Position numbers and translations under genes: made by a program
Notes under the pieces: generated by a model
Seen by the model: the letters and a program-made list of their open reading frames with translations, nothing else
What the model was told of the DNA's origin: nothing
Databases searched by the model: none
In this document: piece after piece, positions 50,173 to 58,448 of the stretch
How the letters are laid out: every line of letters begins with the position of its first letter
How positions within the stretch are numbered: position 1 is the first letter of the stretch
Source: Pectobacterium brasiliense
Lineage (GTDB): Bacteria; Pseudomonadota; Gammaproteobacteria; Enterobacterales; Enterobacteriaceae
Reading direction: 5' to 3'
NCBI RefSeq assembly: GCF_016950255.1
Contig: NZ_JACGFN010000002.1
Location: forward strand, 868,001-932,000
Length of the DNA stretch: 64,000 bases

Positions 50173-51480
50173 ATGATGCGTTCCAACACCGCGTTATTTT
50201 TTTCCGCCCTTGCACTGGGGTTATTCAGCAGCAGCGCGTTAGCCGCTAAAACGCAAATAACATTTTTATATAGTGACGACGATCCCGAATTAGTGCATTT
50301 CATGGAACAGAAAGTAAAAGCTTTCTCCCAGAGCAATGAGCGCATCGATGTGAATTTTGTCAGCACGGGCTATAACGCGCTGCAAACACAATTACCGATG
50401 CAGCTGGCGGCAGGCTTAGGCCCGGATATTGCCAAAACCACGCAAATGGGGCTGCTCGGCTATACGCTGGATTTGCGCCCTTACCTGAAAGATCCGGCCG
50501 CCTTTGAGAAACGCTACAGCGCCGGCATCGAAAAAATCATGCGCGTGAAAGGCGTGCATAAAGCGGATGCGCTGCCGGGCTTTGTCGCGTCCTGGACCGC
50601 CGATCTGCCGTTCGTTAACGTCACGCTGTTTGAACAGGCGGGCGTGCCTCTGCCGCAGCCGGGCTACACGATTGATGACTTGATGAAAGCCTCGAAGCTG
50701 GTCGCAGAAAAAACCGGCGTGCATATCCCCTTCACCATCGACCGAAGCGGTTTCCGCTTCTCCGGCCCAGCCTACTCTTATGGCGCACGTTACGATAAAG
50801 ACGGGCTGATCAACTTCCCGGACGCCGCGGCGCAGCAGTGGATTAAAGATCTGAAGCGCTGGTCGGACGAAGGCGTGTTCCCGCGTGAAATGTGGGGCGC
50901 GGCAGGCGGTGGTCAGTACAAGAGCATGGCGGACGATTTCGTGAACGGCAACATCGTGACCTACTTCTCCGGCAACTGGCTGTTGAACCAGTTCAGTAAG
51001 CAGATTGGCGACGGTTTTGACTGGAAAGTGCTGCCTGCGCCGTGCAAAGAGAAATGCATCTCGATGGGCGGAGCGACCTTCATCATGCCGTTCACCACCA
51101 CCAAACACCCGCAGGAAGTCGCCGAATTTATGGAGTGGCTGGGCAGCGAACCTCTGCAACGTGAGATCGCCGAGCGCTTCAATATCATTGTCGGCGCGGA
51201 TATCACCGATCTGCACTATCAGACCAAAGATAAGCACGTGATCGACGGCCTGAACACCGCGCGTGAAGAGATCAAAAAGATCCCGTCTTACGTCTTTGAT
51301 TGGGAACGCATGGAAAGTCTGGGCGCGAACGAACTATACCCGATTATCCTGACGCGCTTTACCCAATATCTGAACGATCAGGTGTCGTTTGATGAGTATC
51401 TGCGCCTGACGTCAAACGATGTGAAGCGCCTCAACGAAACGATCGCGACCAATCAACAACAGCGGAAAAACGCACCGTGA
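50173..51480 (+). CDS. ABC transporter sugar-binding protein
   Basis: 435 residues; ATG at 50173 or 50176, both close behind GGAGAGG. A Sec signal peptide ends near ALAAKT. The mature part belongs to the large carbohydrate-binding family of ABC importers (family 1): TQITFLYSDDDPELVHFMEQ, GLGPDIAKTTQMGLLGYTLD, PQEVAEFMEWLGSEPLQREI. It captures the substrate in the periplasm for the permeases and ATPase of the divergent operon. First gene of the rightward operon; overlaps the next gene by 4 nt. Confidence 0.92.
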   Translation: MMRSNTALFFSALALGLFSSSALAAKTQITFLYSDDDPELVHFMEQKVKAFSQSNERIDVNFVSTGYNALQTQLPMQLAAGLGPDIAKTTQMGLLGYTLDLRPYLKDPAAFEKRYSAGIEKIMRVKGVHKADALPGFVASWTADLPFVNVTLFEQAGVPLPQPGYTIDDLMKASKLVAEKTGVHIPFTIDRSGFRFSGPAYSYGARYDKDGLINFPDAAAQQWIKDLKRWSDEGVFPREMWGAAGGGQYKSMADDFVNGNIVTYFSGNWLLNQFSKQIGDGFDWKVLPAPCKEKCISMGGATFIMPFTTTKHPQEVAEFMEWLGSEPLQREIAERFNIIVGADITDLHYQTKDKHVIDGLNTAREEIKKIPSYVFDWERMESLGANELYPIILTRFTQYLNDQVSFDEYLRLTSNDVKRLNETIATNQQQRKNAP

Positions 51481-52028
51481 AATGGCAGTTGAGGGAGATC
51501 GACATCGATGGCGATCGTCCCTTTGATCGCATTAGCGAAAGCACGATATGCGAACAGCGCTGGCCGGGACAACATCGCTATCTGCTGGTCACTGGCGGTT
51601 TCACCCGTCTGCTGCACTGGCATGACGGCCTTCTGACCTGCCGCGGCGGCGATAGCTTCCCGATCGGCGACCCGGCCAGCCTGTCGCGGCTAGGGCTGTG
51701 GGCGGTACAGGAGATGCTTCAGGCCGTTGAGGGCATCACGCCGCTTACGCCGCTCAGCGAAGCGCTGTTCCTGCACTTCGATAAGCATGTCGATCGCGTG
51801 ATCGACTGGTCAAAGCAAGCACAGGCCGCTGACTACACCACGCTCGGGCACGTTGTGCTGGCACACCCGCAGGACGCACTGTCGGTGCAGTCGCTGACCC
51901 GCTGCGCTGGCGAGTTGACTCTGCTGCTCAACAGCCTGCCGGACTCACAGGCGGAAGCGGTCAGCCTCAGCGGCGATCTGGCGATTGCCTGTCTTCCCTA
52001 TCTGGATTCTGGAGCGCACGCATCATGA
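51477..52028 (+). CDS. Truncated BadF/GlcNAc-kinase-type homologue without the nucleotide-binding start
   Basis: 183 residues. From residue 38 it aligns with the C-terminal two thirds of the neighbouring kinase: TGGFTRLLHWHDGLLTCRGG then DSFPIGDPASLSRLGLWAVQ matches TGSCGLAWQNQTITAYGG and HEFPISDQGSGARLGLAALQ. The N-terminal phosphate-binding motif (DGGGT) and the first subdomain are missing, and the GSG of the second motif is changed (DPASLS). So it cannot be a normal kinase. Its frame is intact and it overlaps both neighbours by 4 nt, which argues against simple decay. A regulatory or partner subunit of the kinase is possible. Confidence 0.7.
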   Translation: MKWQLREIDIDGDRPFDRISESTICEQRWPGQHRYLLVTGGFTRLLHWHDGLLTCRGGDSFPIGDPASLSRLGLWAVQEMLQAVEGITPLTPLSEALFLHFDKHVDRVIDWSKQAQAADYTTLGHVVLAHPQDALSVQSLTRCAGELTLLLNSLPDSQAEAVSLSGDLAIACLPYLDSGAHAS

Positions 52029-52930
52029 CGACATGGCTCTATGCCGGTGTAGATGGCGGCGGTACTGGCTGTCGGGCACGTATTTATCAGGCCGACGGTA
52101 CGCCGCTCGGTCAGGGACACGGCGGTCGTGCCAATCTGCTGCTCGGTGTGGAAAGCGTGCGCCAGTCGGTGGACGATGCCATCGAGCAGGCGTTGAAGCA
52201 CAGCGGGCTATCGCCGGATGACGCATCCCGATTGAAAGTCGGACTGGCACTCGCTAGCGCAGAACATCACGCCGCCTACGAGGCGTTTCTGGCGTTGCCA
52301 CATCCTTACGCGACGCAGGTGCTCAATACCGATGCGCTGGGTGCCTGTCTGGCCGTCAATCAAGGGAAAGACGCAGGCGTGGTCATTGCCGGAACCGGCT
52401 CGTGCGGGCTGGCGTGGCAGAACCAGACGATTACCGCCTACGGCGGCCATGAATTCCCGATTTCCGATCAGGGTAGCGGCGCACGGCTTGGGCTGGCGGC
52501 GCTGCAACACACCTATAATGTGCGGCAAGGCTGGTGCGCGCCGTCTGCGCTCAGTCAGCGTATCGACGATTTCTTTTCCGCCAGCACTGCGCCCACGAAC
52601 ACGCTCGACGCGCTACAGACATTTAGCCAGCAGGCGAAACCGGGCGACTATGCGCAGTTCGCCCGCCACGTATTTGACTGCGCTCAGCAGGACGATGCCG
52701 CGTCTCATGCGCTGCTAGCGCAAACGGCCAGCGAAATCAGCCTGCTATTGGCCGCCGTGGCACGCCACGCAACACCTCGCTTATCGCTCATGGGCAGCAT
52801 CGGTTTACATATTCGTCCCTGGCTGCCGGACGAGTGGCAATCCCAACTCGCCGCCCCGGTGGGTGATGCGCTCGACGGCGCGCGATTGATTGCCTGTCAT
52901 GATTATGCGTTATACAGCCATCCGTTATAA
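52025..52930 (+). CDS. BadF/BadG-type N-acetylglucosamine or glucosamine kinase
   Basis: 301 residues. ASKHA-fold kinase with phosphate 1 motif YAGVDGGGTGCRARIY, GVVIAGTGSCGLAW (adenosine or phosphate 2 region) and ISDQGSGARLGLAAL. It resembles glucosamine-kinase GspK and GlcNAc-kinase proteins of the BadF/BadG/BcrA/BcrD family. It would phosphorylate a sugar, likely an amino sugar, released in the cytoplasm. Overlaps the truncated homologue by 4 nt. Substrate inferred from family. Confidence 0.85.
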   Translation: MTTWLYAGVDGGGTGCRARIYQADGTPLGQGHGGRANLLLGVESVRQSVDDAIEQALKHSGLSPDDASRLKVGLALASAEHHAAYEAFLALPHPYATQVLNTDALGACLAVNQGKDAGVVIAGTGSCGLAWQNQTITAYGGHEFPISDQGSGARLGLAALQHTYNVRQGWCAPSALSQRIDDFFSASTAPTNTLDALQTFSQQAKPGDYAQFARHVFDCAQQDDAASHALLAQTASEISLLLAAVARHATPRLSLMGSIGLHIRPWLPDEWQSQLAAPVGDALDGARLIACHDYALYSHPL

Positions 52931-52955
52931 AAAATAAATAATGCCGGAGACATCA

Positions 52956-54779
52956 ATGACATCACTCACTCGCAGAACCTTCGTCAAGCTCGGCGCAGGC
53001 AGCGCCATTACGCTGGCTGGCGGTTTTTTTCACGCTAACGCCGAATCAGCAGCGCCCGCCAGTCCGCTGCGCATTGCCATTATTTCAGACGTCCACGTCC
53101 ACAATATCTACGGCAACTACGATTTTGACGGCCTGCCCGATGCGCAGACCGGAAAGAAGCTAACCATTCGCACCCTGAAAGATTCGGTGAATTCGACCCG
53201 CATCTTCAATGAACCCTACTTTGCGCTGCTGGCCGCGCTGGACGAACTGGCAAAACAGCAGGTGAAATACGTGGTGCTGTCCGGCGATTATTCCGATGAC
53301 GGCCAGCAGCCTACCGTTGAAGGGATTGCCGCCATCCTGACGCAGTATGAACAGCGCCACGGGATGCGCTTTTTCGCCACGCCCGGCAACCACGATGTCA
53401 ATCGCCCGCAGGGGGATGACTCCTGGCAACGGATGCTCAACGCCGACGGCAGCAGCACCATGCTAAGCAGCAAACCCGGCGTTAAGCTTGGCGACGCGCA
53501 GTCGCTGATTGTCACCGCCAAGATGCAGGCGCTCGGCTATGAACGCGGCCTGCCGCTGATGAAGCCGTTTGGTTTCTTTAAGCGCGACGACTTCCTGCAC
53601 TGGGAAACGCCGTTTGGCGACAGCGATGAACTCAGTAAACGCCAGTATCTCGCCCGCTCGCCGGACGGCAGCAAGCAGTGGAATATCGTGGACGCCTCCT
53701 ATCTGGTAGAACCGGAAGCGGGACTGTGGCTGCTTTCCATTGATGCCAATGTGTATCAGGTCAAAGACGGTCCGGAGAAACGCGAAGGGATTGAAGGCTA
53801 CTCCACCAGCAGCAACACGGGCTGGAACGCCTTGCTGACCGAGAAACCGTTCATGCTGCCGTGGGTGAAATCGGTGGTACAGCGGGCGAAAGCGCAGAAT
53901 AAAAAGCTGCTGGTGTTCTCACACTATCCGCTGGTCGATTTCCTCGACGGCACGGTGGAGGACGAAAAACAGCTGTTTGGCAGCAACAGCTTCATTAAAC
54001 GCACACCGCGGCCGGAGGTTGCCGAGCAGGCGATGGCGGCCGGAATCCGCCTGCACTTCAGCGGTCACCTGCACGTCAACGATACCGGCGTGTATCGCGG
54101 TTCACAAGGCACACTGGTGAATGTCGCGGTGCCGTCGCTGGCCGCTTACCCGCCCGCCATGAAGCTGGCGACGCTGCATAGTGACCGAGTCGATATCGAT
54201 ACGCTGGTCCTGCGCAACGTGCCACAGTTCAACCATCTATTCCCGTTCTATCAGAAAGAGTTGGATCGCACCGGCGAGCCGCTGGGCGACATTCTGAAAA
54301 GCCGCGATTATTACGACTTCCTGCATCATCATCTGGCGCTGCTGGTACGCCAGCGTTTTCTGATAAAAGACTGGCCGGAAGATTTATCGCCCCTCATCAA
54401 TACGCTGAACTGCGCCGATCTGCTGTGGATCGCACAGCAGCAGGAACCGATCAGCGCCAAAACGCTGCCCGACGCCGCTGAGCGCAAACCGAATGCGGTC
54501 ACGGGCACAGATGGGTTACAGGATATTTCACTGCTCACGCTGGTGACCGACTGGTACTGCCTGCGCAACGGCAGCGATCTCGCCTGGCAGGATATCCCGG
54601 CTGCGCGGGTGAAACAGTATCGTGCCCTGCTGGCAGCTTACACGCCAACGGCTACGCTACCGCCGGACAGCCTGCAATACCGCTTCGGCCTGATGTTGAA
54701 AATCCTCGCGGGTTACATCAACGATGAGCCAGCGACTCGCTTTGTGGTTGATATGCAGGGGAATTTCATCACGGTGTGA
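52956..54779 (+). CDS. Tat-exported metallophosphoesterase
   Basis: 607 residues from the ATG at 52956, chosen for GGAG 6 nt upstream; the frame opens at 52941. A twin-arginine signal is clear (SLTRRTFVKLGAGSAITLAG), so it is exported folded. Calcineurin-type motifs: IISDVHVHNIYG, VVLSGDYSDDGQQP, FFATPGNHDVNRP, VFSHYPLVDF and HFSGHLHVNDTG. The C-terminal 200 residues are an added helical domain. It is the last gene of the rightward operon, so a phosphate may be removed from the substrate in the periplasm; this is inference. Confidence 0.88.
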   Translation: MTSLTRRTFVKLGAGSAITLAGGFFHANAESAAPASPLRIAIISDVHVHNIYGNYDFDGLPDAQTGKKLTIRTLKDSVNSTRIFNEPYFALLAALDELAKQQVKYVVLSGDYSDDGQQPTVEGIAAILTQYEQRHGMRFFATPGNHDVNRPQGDDSWQRMLNADGSSTMLSSKPGVKLGDAQSLIVTAKMQALGYERGLPLMKPFGFFKRDDFLHWETPFGDSDELSKRQYLARSPDGSKQWNIVDASYLVEPEAGLWLLSIDANVYQVKDGPEKREGIEGYSTSSNTGWNALLTEKPFMLPWVKSVVQRAKAQNKKLLVFSHYPLVDFLDGTVEDEKQLFGSNSFIKRTPRPEVAEQAMAAGIRLHFSGHLHVNDTGVYRGSQGTLVNVAVPSLAAYPPAMKLATLHSDRVDIDTLVLRNVPQFNHLFPFYQKELDRTGEPLGDILKSRDYYDFLHHHLALLVRQRFLIKDWPEDLSPLINTLNCADLLWIAQQQEPISAKTLPDAAERKPNAVTGTDGLQDISLLTLVTDWYCLRNGSDLAWQDIPAARVKQYRALLAAYTPTATLPPDSLQYRFGLMLKILAGYINDEPATRFVVDMQGNFITV

Positions 54780-54864
54780 TGTATTCATGGAATTGGCTTT
54801 TAGTCACATTGCTTGTGCACGGTTTCGTGCGCTTCAAACACCGTTCTCTTCATGCTACGTCGTA

Positions 54865-55028
54865 GCACGCGCCCGACATAGGGGGCTACGCCAGCCCCCT
54901 ATGAACCCCAGCTTTTGGCGGGAATTATGCCGCTAAAGCGGTGCCTTCGTCGGTATCAGGCTTAGAGGACCGCTTGCGACACGTTCCATACGTGGCGCAA
55001 GCTTTCGCCGCGTCCATGCGGCTCATCC
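54865..55028 (-). repeat. Structured ~165-nt element, copy B
   Basis: On the reverse strand this is homologous to copy A at 16873-17039. Its stems are GCCGC/GCGGC, GCTTGCG/CGCAAGC with inner ACGT/ACGT, CCGCT/AGCGG and a terminal ATAGGGGGCT/AGCCCCCTAT (54878-54887 with 54893-54902). The same stems exist in copy A with different but still paired bases. It ends with TGTCGGGCGC like copy A. Confidence 0.8.
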
Positions 55029-55224
55029 TAAGCCTGCTATCTCCTCAGCATAATTTTTTACGCCGTGAAAAGAAGCGCCATCGCGATATGAGTTGGCTGG
55101 GGTTTGTCAGCAGTGCGGCGCACGAAATATTGCACTCCCGCCCCAGCAACCACTTTCAACCAAACCTACTCGCCTTACATACTTTCTTACCTATTGCCTC
55201 TATCGTCATCGATAAAAATCGGTA

Positions 55225-55239
55225 TGTTATAATATAACA
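55225..55239. promoter_or_regulatory. Zur-like operator of the zinc importer
   Basis: TGTTATAATATAACA is a near-perfect palindrome matching the gamma-proteobacterial Zur box core. It contains a TATAAT -10 (55228-55233), so Zur binding would cover the promoter. The first ATG lies only 15 nt after it. Confidence 0.8.
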
Positions 55240-55260
55240 ATTAGCTTTTTACCGATGATA

Positions 55261-55365
55261 ATGACAAGTTTTTACTCCCTCTCTGCGCTGAAGCGCGCGT
55301 TACTGGTTTCCCTGCTGTTGGTGCCGTTGTGGCTATTGGTTGGGTGGGCGGTGGTGTTGCCATGA
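55261..55365 (+). CDS. 34-codon membrane ORF at the head of the zinc importer operon
   Basis: The frame encodes 34 residues: MTSFYSLSALKRALLVSLLL then VPLWLLVGWAVVLP. It is a single hydrophobic helix with a short basic N terminus. Its TGA overlaps the ATG of the ATPase gene (ATGA). No Shine-Dalgarno is visible and the predicted mRNA start is very near, so initiation may be almost leaderless; ATG at 55255 is an in-frame alternative. It could be a true small membrane subunit or a coupling leader for the ATPase. Confidence 0.5.
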   Translation: MTSFYSLSALKRALLVSLLLVPLWLLVGWAVVLP

Positions 55366-56072
55366 TTGCCCTGCAAGAACTGGCCTTTGGCTATCGTAAT
55401 CAACCACCGCTCGCGACGCTCAGCGGGTGCTTTCATCAAGGCTCGCTGACAGCAATTATCGGCGCAAACGGCACAGGCAAATCCACGCTGCTGAAGACGC
55501 TGGCAGGTCTGCTGCCGCCACTATCCGGCTCATTCAGCCTCGGTAGGGGTTGTGAAGATAGCGCTATCGGCTATTTGCCTCAGCTCTCCGAATTTGATCG
55601 GCAGTTTCCTATCAACGTACGCGATCTGGTGCTCATGGGCTCGCTGCCCCATCGCGGATTACTACGAAGTATCAATGCCAACTGGCATCGTAAAGCGGCA
55701 GACGCGCTCGACGCTGTCTCCATGGCAGACTTTGCCGATCGGCATATTGGCGTCCTTTCCGGTGGGCAGCTACAGCGCGTACTCTTTGCCAGGCTGATGC
55801 TGACACAGGCTCCCATCATTCTGCTGGATGAGCCTTTTACCGGCGTCGATAGCCATACCACGCAGGCGCTTTTGCAGATCATCGAGCAACTTCACGCCGA
55901 AGGCAGGACTATTCTGGCCGTGTTGCACGATCTGGAACTGGTCGGTCAGCACTTCCCGAATATTTTGCATCTCACCCCGGACGGCCATCGTTGGGGAGAG
56001 ACTCAGCCCATACTACAGAGCCTGCGCAAGGCCGACAGCGATACGCCAACGCTCAGGATCGTCACATCATGA
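55362..56072 (+). CDS. Zinc/metal ABC transporter ATP-binding protein
   Basis: 236 residues from the ATG at 55362. Walker A IIGANGTGKSTLLKTLAGLL, Q-loop YLPQLSEFDRQFPINV, signature LSGGQLQRVLFARLML, Walker B PIILLDEPFTGVD, H-loop AVLHDLELV. The sequence fits metal-type importers (ZnuC/AztA-like). It overlaps the 34-codon ORF by 4 nt and the permease by 4 nt. Zinc is inferred from the Zur-like box. Confidence 0.9.
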   Translation: MIALQELAFGYRNQPPLATLSGCFHQGSLTAIIGANGTGKSTLLKTLAGLLPPLSGSFSLGRGCEDSAIGYLPQLSEFDRQFPINVRDLVLMGSLPHRGLLRSINANWHRKAADALDAVSMADFADRHIGVLSGGQLQRVLFARLMLTQAPIILLDEPFTGVDSHTTQALLQIIEQLHAEGRTILAVLHDLELVGQHFPNILHLTPDGHRWGETQPILQSLRKADSDTPTLRIVTS

Positions 56073-56923
56073 TGTTATTTCACCTTATTGCTTCGCCTTT
56101 TATCGAATTCGGTTTTATGCGTCGTGCGCTGGTCGGCTGTCTGGTCATCACGCTGAGCGCCGCGCCGTTGGGCTGTTTCCTGCTATTGCGACGCATGAGC
56201 CTGATTGGCGATGCGCTGTCACACGCGGTCTTACCCGGCGTCGCCATCGGCTACCTCATCTCAGGGATGTCGCTGCTGGCGATGGGGATCGGCGGCTTTA
56301 TCGCCGGACTGGCCGTCGCCATGCTCTCCGGCTTCGTCACCCGCCACACGGAATTAAAAGAGGACGCCAGCTTTGCCGGATTTTACCTCGGTTCGCTGGC
56401 ACTCGGCGTCACGCTGGTGTCACTACGCGGATCAAGTGTCGATCTGCTGCATGTGCTGTTCGGTTCGATCCTCGCAGTGGATCGCACCGCGCTGATCGAC
56501 ATTGCGCTGTTCGGATCGACCTCTTTGCTGGTGCTAGCGGTAATTTACCGGGCACTGGTGATTGAATCGTTTGACGTGACCTTTCTGCGCATCAGTTCAG
56601 GCCGCTATCGGGCGTTGATCCACGGTCTGTTTCTGTCGTTGGTGGTGCTGAATCTGGTCGCTGGGTTCCAACTGTTAGGCACGCTGATGACGGTCGGCAT
56701 GATGATGCTGCCTGCCGCCAGCGCACGATTCTGGACGCAGCGCCTGCCCGTCATGCTCGGCATTGCGGTGCTGCAAGGGATGCTCGCCAGCCTGATCGGG
56801 CTGCTGTGGTCCTACTATGCCGAGCTGCCCGCCGGGCCCGCCATCATTCTGACGATTACGCTGTTTTTCTGTTTCTCGGTCTGCGTTGGTCACAACGGTG
56901 GGCTGCTACGCCTGCGTCGTTGA
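56069..56923 (+). CDS. Zinc/metal ABC transporter permease
   Basis: 284 residues with eight or nine membrane segments. ABC-3 family (ZnuB/AztB-like): SPFIEFGFMRRALVGCLVIT, LLLRRMSLIGDALSHAVLPG then VAIGYL, and LLGTLMTVGMMMLPAASARF. Overlaps the ATPase gene by 4 nt (ATGA). Forms the membrane channel of the importer. Confidence 0.92.
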   Translation: MMLFHLIASPFIEFGFMRRALVGCLVITLSAAPLGCFLLLRRMSLIGDALSHAVLPGVAIGYLISGMSLLAMGIGGFIAGLAVAMLSGFVTRHTELKEDASFAGFYLGSLALGVTLVSLRGSSVDLLHVLFGSILAVDRTALIDIALFGSTSLLVLAVIYRALVIESFDVTFLRISSGRYRALIHGLFLSLVVLNLVAGFQLLGTLMTVGMMMLPAASARFWTQRLPVMLGIAVLQGMLASLIGLLWSYYAELPAGPAIILTITLFFCFSVCVGHNGGLLRLRR

Positions 56924-56964
56924 CCAATGACTCTCGTTATCTGCAATGTTCTGTGAGGAAAGAA

Positions 56965-57843
56965 ATGAAACGTTCACTGTTAGCTATTGCGTTATCCGGC
57001 CTGCTGCTTAGCCCACTGGCGATGGCAAAGAATCTTGATGTGGTAGCCAGCTTTTCCGTACTCGGCGATATGGTCAGCCATATTGGCGGCGATCGCGTTA
57101 CCGTGACCGATCTGGTGAAGGTCAATGGCGATCCACATGAGTTTGAATCCTCTCCGAAAGACAGCAAGACGCTGGCTCACGCCGATCTGGTGTTCGTTAA
57201 CGGGCTGGGGCTGGAAGGGTGGATTGACCGACTGGTCACCGCATCCGGCTATCATGGCGATGTCATTACGGCGTCAAACGGAATTGAAACTCGCACCATG
57301 GTGGAAGATGGCAAAACAGAAACCGATCCGCATGCCTGGAACAGCATGAGCAACGGCGTGGTCTACGCGCACAACATCGTCAATGCGCTGGTGAAAGCCG
57401 ATCCAACGAATGCCGATTACTATCGTCAGCAGGGTGAAGCCTACATCAAGCAGCTACAGGAGCTGGATAGCTATGCGAAAAAAACCTTTGCCGCGATTCC
57501 GCCAGAAAAGCGTAAAGTGCTGACCAGCCATGACGCATTTGGTTATTTCGGCCATGCCTACGGCGTGAAGTTCCTGTCGCCGGTGGGCTACTCTACCGAA
57601 TCGGAAGCCAGCAGCAAAAAAGTGGCCTCGCTGATTAAGCAAATCAAGCAAGAGAAGGTGAAAAGCTACTTCATTGAAAACCAGACCGATGGACGTTTGG
57701 TGAAACAAATCGCCGATGCCAGCGGCGCACAGCCCGGCGGTGAACTGTACCCGGAAGCCCTGACTGACGCCTCCGGCCCCGCGGCAACTTACACGGCTGC
57801 GTTTAAACACAACGTCGATACCCTCGCCGCCAGCATGAAGTAA
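56965..57843 (+). CDS. Zinc/metal ABC transporter substrate-binding protein
   Basis: 292 residues from the ATG at 56965 with GAGGAAAG upstream. Sec signal peptide (MKRSLLAIALSGLLLSPLAMA). Cluster A-I metal-binding protein: KVNGDPHEFESSPKDSKTLA (first His), ETDPHAWNSMSNGVVYAHNI (second His), LTSHDAFGYFGHAYGV (third His) and ELYPEALTDASGPAATY. There is no long histidine-rich loop of ZnuA, so it is closer to AztC/YfeA-like proteins. Last gene of the importer operon. Confidence 0.92.
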   Translation: MKRSLLAIALSGLLLSPLAMAKNLDVVASFSVLGDMVSHIGGDRVTVTDLVKVNGDPHEFESSPKDSKTLAHADLVFVNGLGLEGWIDRLVTASGYHGDVITASNGIETRTMVEDGKTETDPHAWNSMSNGVVYAHNIVNALVKADPTNADYYRQQGEAYIKQLQELDSYAKKTFAAIPPEKRKVLTSHDAFGYFGHAYGVKFLSPVGYSTESEASSKKVASLIKQIKQEKVKSYFIENQTDGRLVKQIADASGAQPGGELYPEALTDASGPAATYTAAFKHNVDTLAASMK

Positions 57844-57950
57844 ATCCCATTCCTGCCAGTGCCATAACACTGTCAGGAAATCTCGCTCTGCCCCGCCCTA
57901 TGAAAAAAATTCACTACACTTAACCAGCACGATCTTTCCGAGGAGGGTCT

Positions 57951-58421
57951 ATGACATCGCAATCTTTCGACAACAACGGGTTACGCCAGAAACTTCACGG
58001 GCTATGGTTTCTGGAATCCTTCATTGATGTACTGGGTGACGGCAGCGTGGTTCATATGATGGGGGAAGGGGCAACCGGCTATATTCAGTACACTGACGAT
58101 AACTGGATGACGGTGCAAATCATGGGCAGCGACAGAGTGCCCTACGACTCGGGCATCATGATCGGGGGGTCAGAGCAGCAGCTGATGCAGGCCGCCGCCA
58201 CCTACTTCGCGTATGCTGGACGTTATGAAACCCATGACGCCGCGCAGACCGTCACGCACCATCTGGACTATTGCCTCATTCCGAACTGGATTGGTTCCAG
58301 CCAGCTGCGCTACGCACAGTTCAGTGAAAACGACACACGTCTCTGTTTAACAACGGATCCGATGACGTTCAACGGCCTGGTGCATAAACCCGAACTCAAC
58401 TGGCGGAAGCAGTCGGCCTGA
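57951..58421 (+). CDS. Lipocalin-like domain protein
   Basis: 156 residues with AGGAGG before ATG. The N terminus (LRQKLHGLWFLESFIDVLGD) and GEGATGYIQYTDDNWMTVQI fit the small cytoplasmic lipocalin-like family. Later TYFAYAGRYETHDAAQTVTH and HHLDYCLIPNWIG. No signal peptide. Ligand unknown. It has its own promoter region after the importer. An inverted repeat at 58417-58436 (CCTGACA/TGTCAGG) overlaps its stop. Confidence 0.8.
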   Translation: MTSQSFDNNGLRQKLHGLWFLESFIDVLGDGSVVHMMGEGATGYIQYTDDNWMTVQIMGSDRVPYDSGIMIGGSEQQLMQAAATYFAYAGRYETHDAAQTVTHHLDYCLIPNWIGSSQLRYAQFSENDTRLCLTTDPMTFNGLVHKPELNWRKQSA

Positions 58422-58448
58422 CACAAGGCTGTCAGGCACAAACCCGGC

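Larger units (their letters stand above)
54780..55254. other. Intergenic region holding structured repeat copy B
   Basis: About 475 bases without a credible gene. It contains repeat copy B (54865-55028) and, at the right end, the Zur-like box. The forward frame 54941-55237 has no family resemblance and spans the repeat. Confidence 0.65.

Noticed and set aside
54941..55237. 98-residue forward frame before the zinc importer
   Set aside because: It covers part of repeat copy B and has no ribosome binding site or recognisable family.
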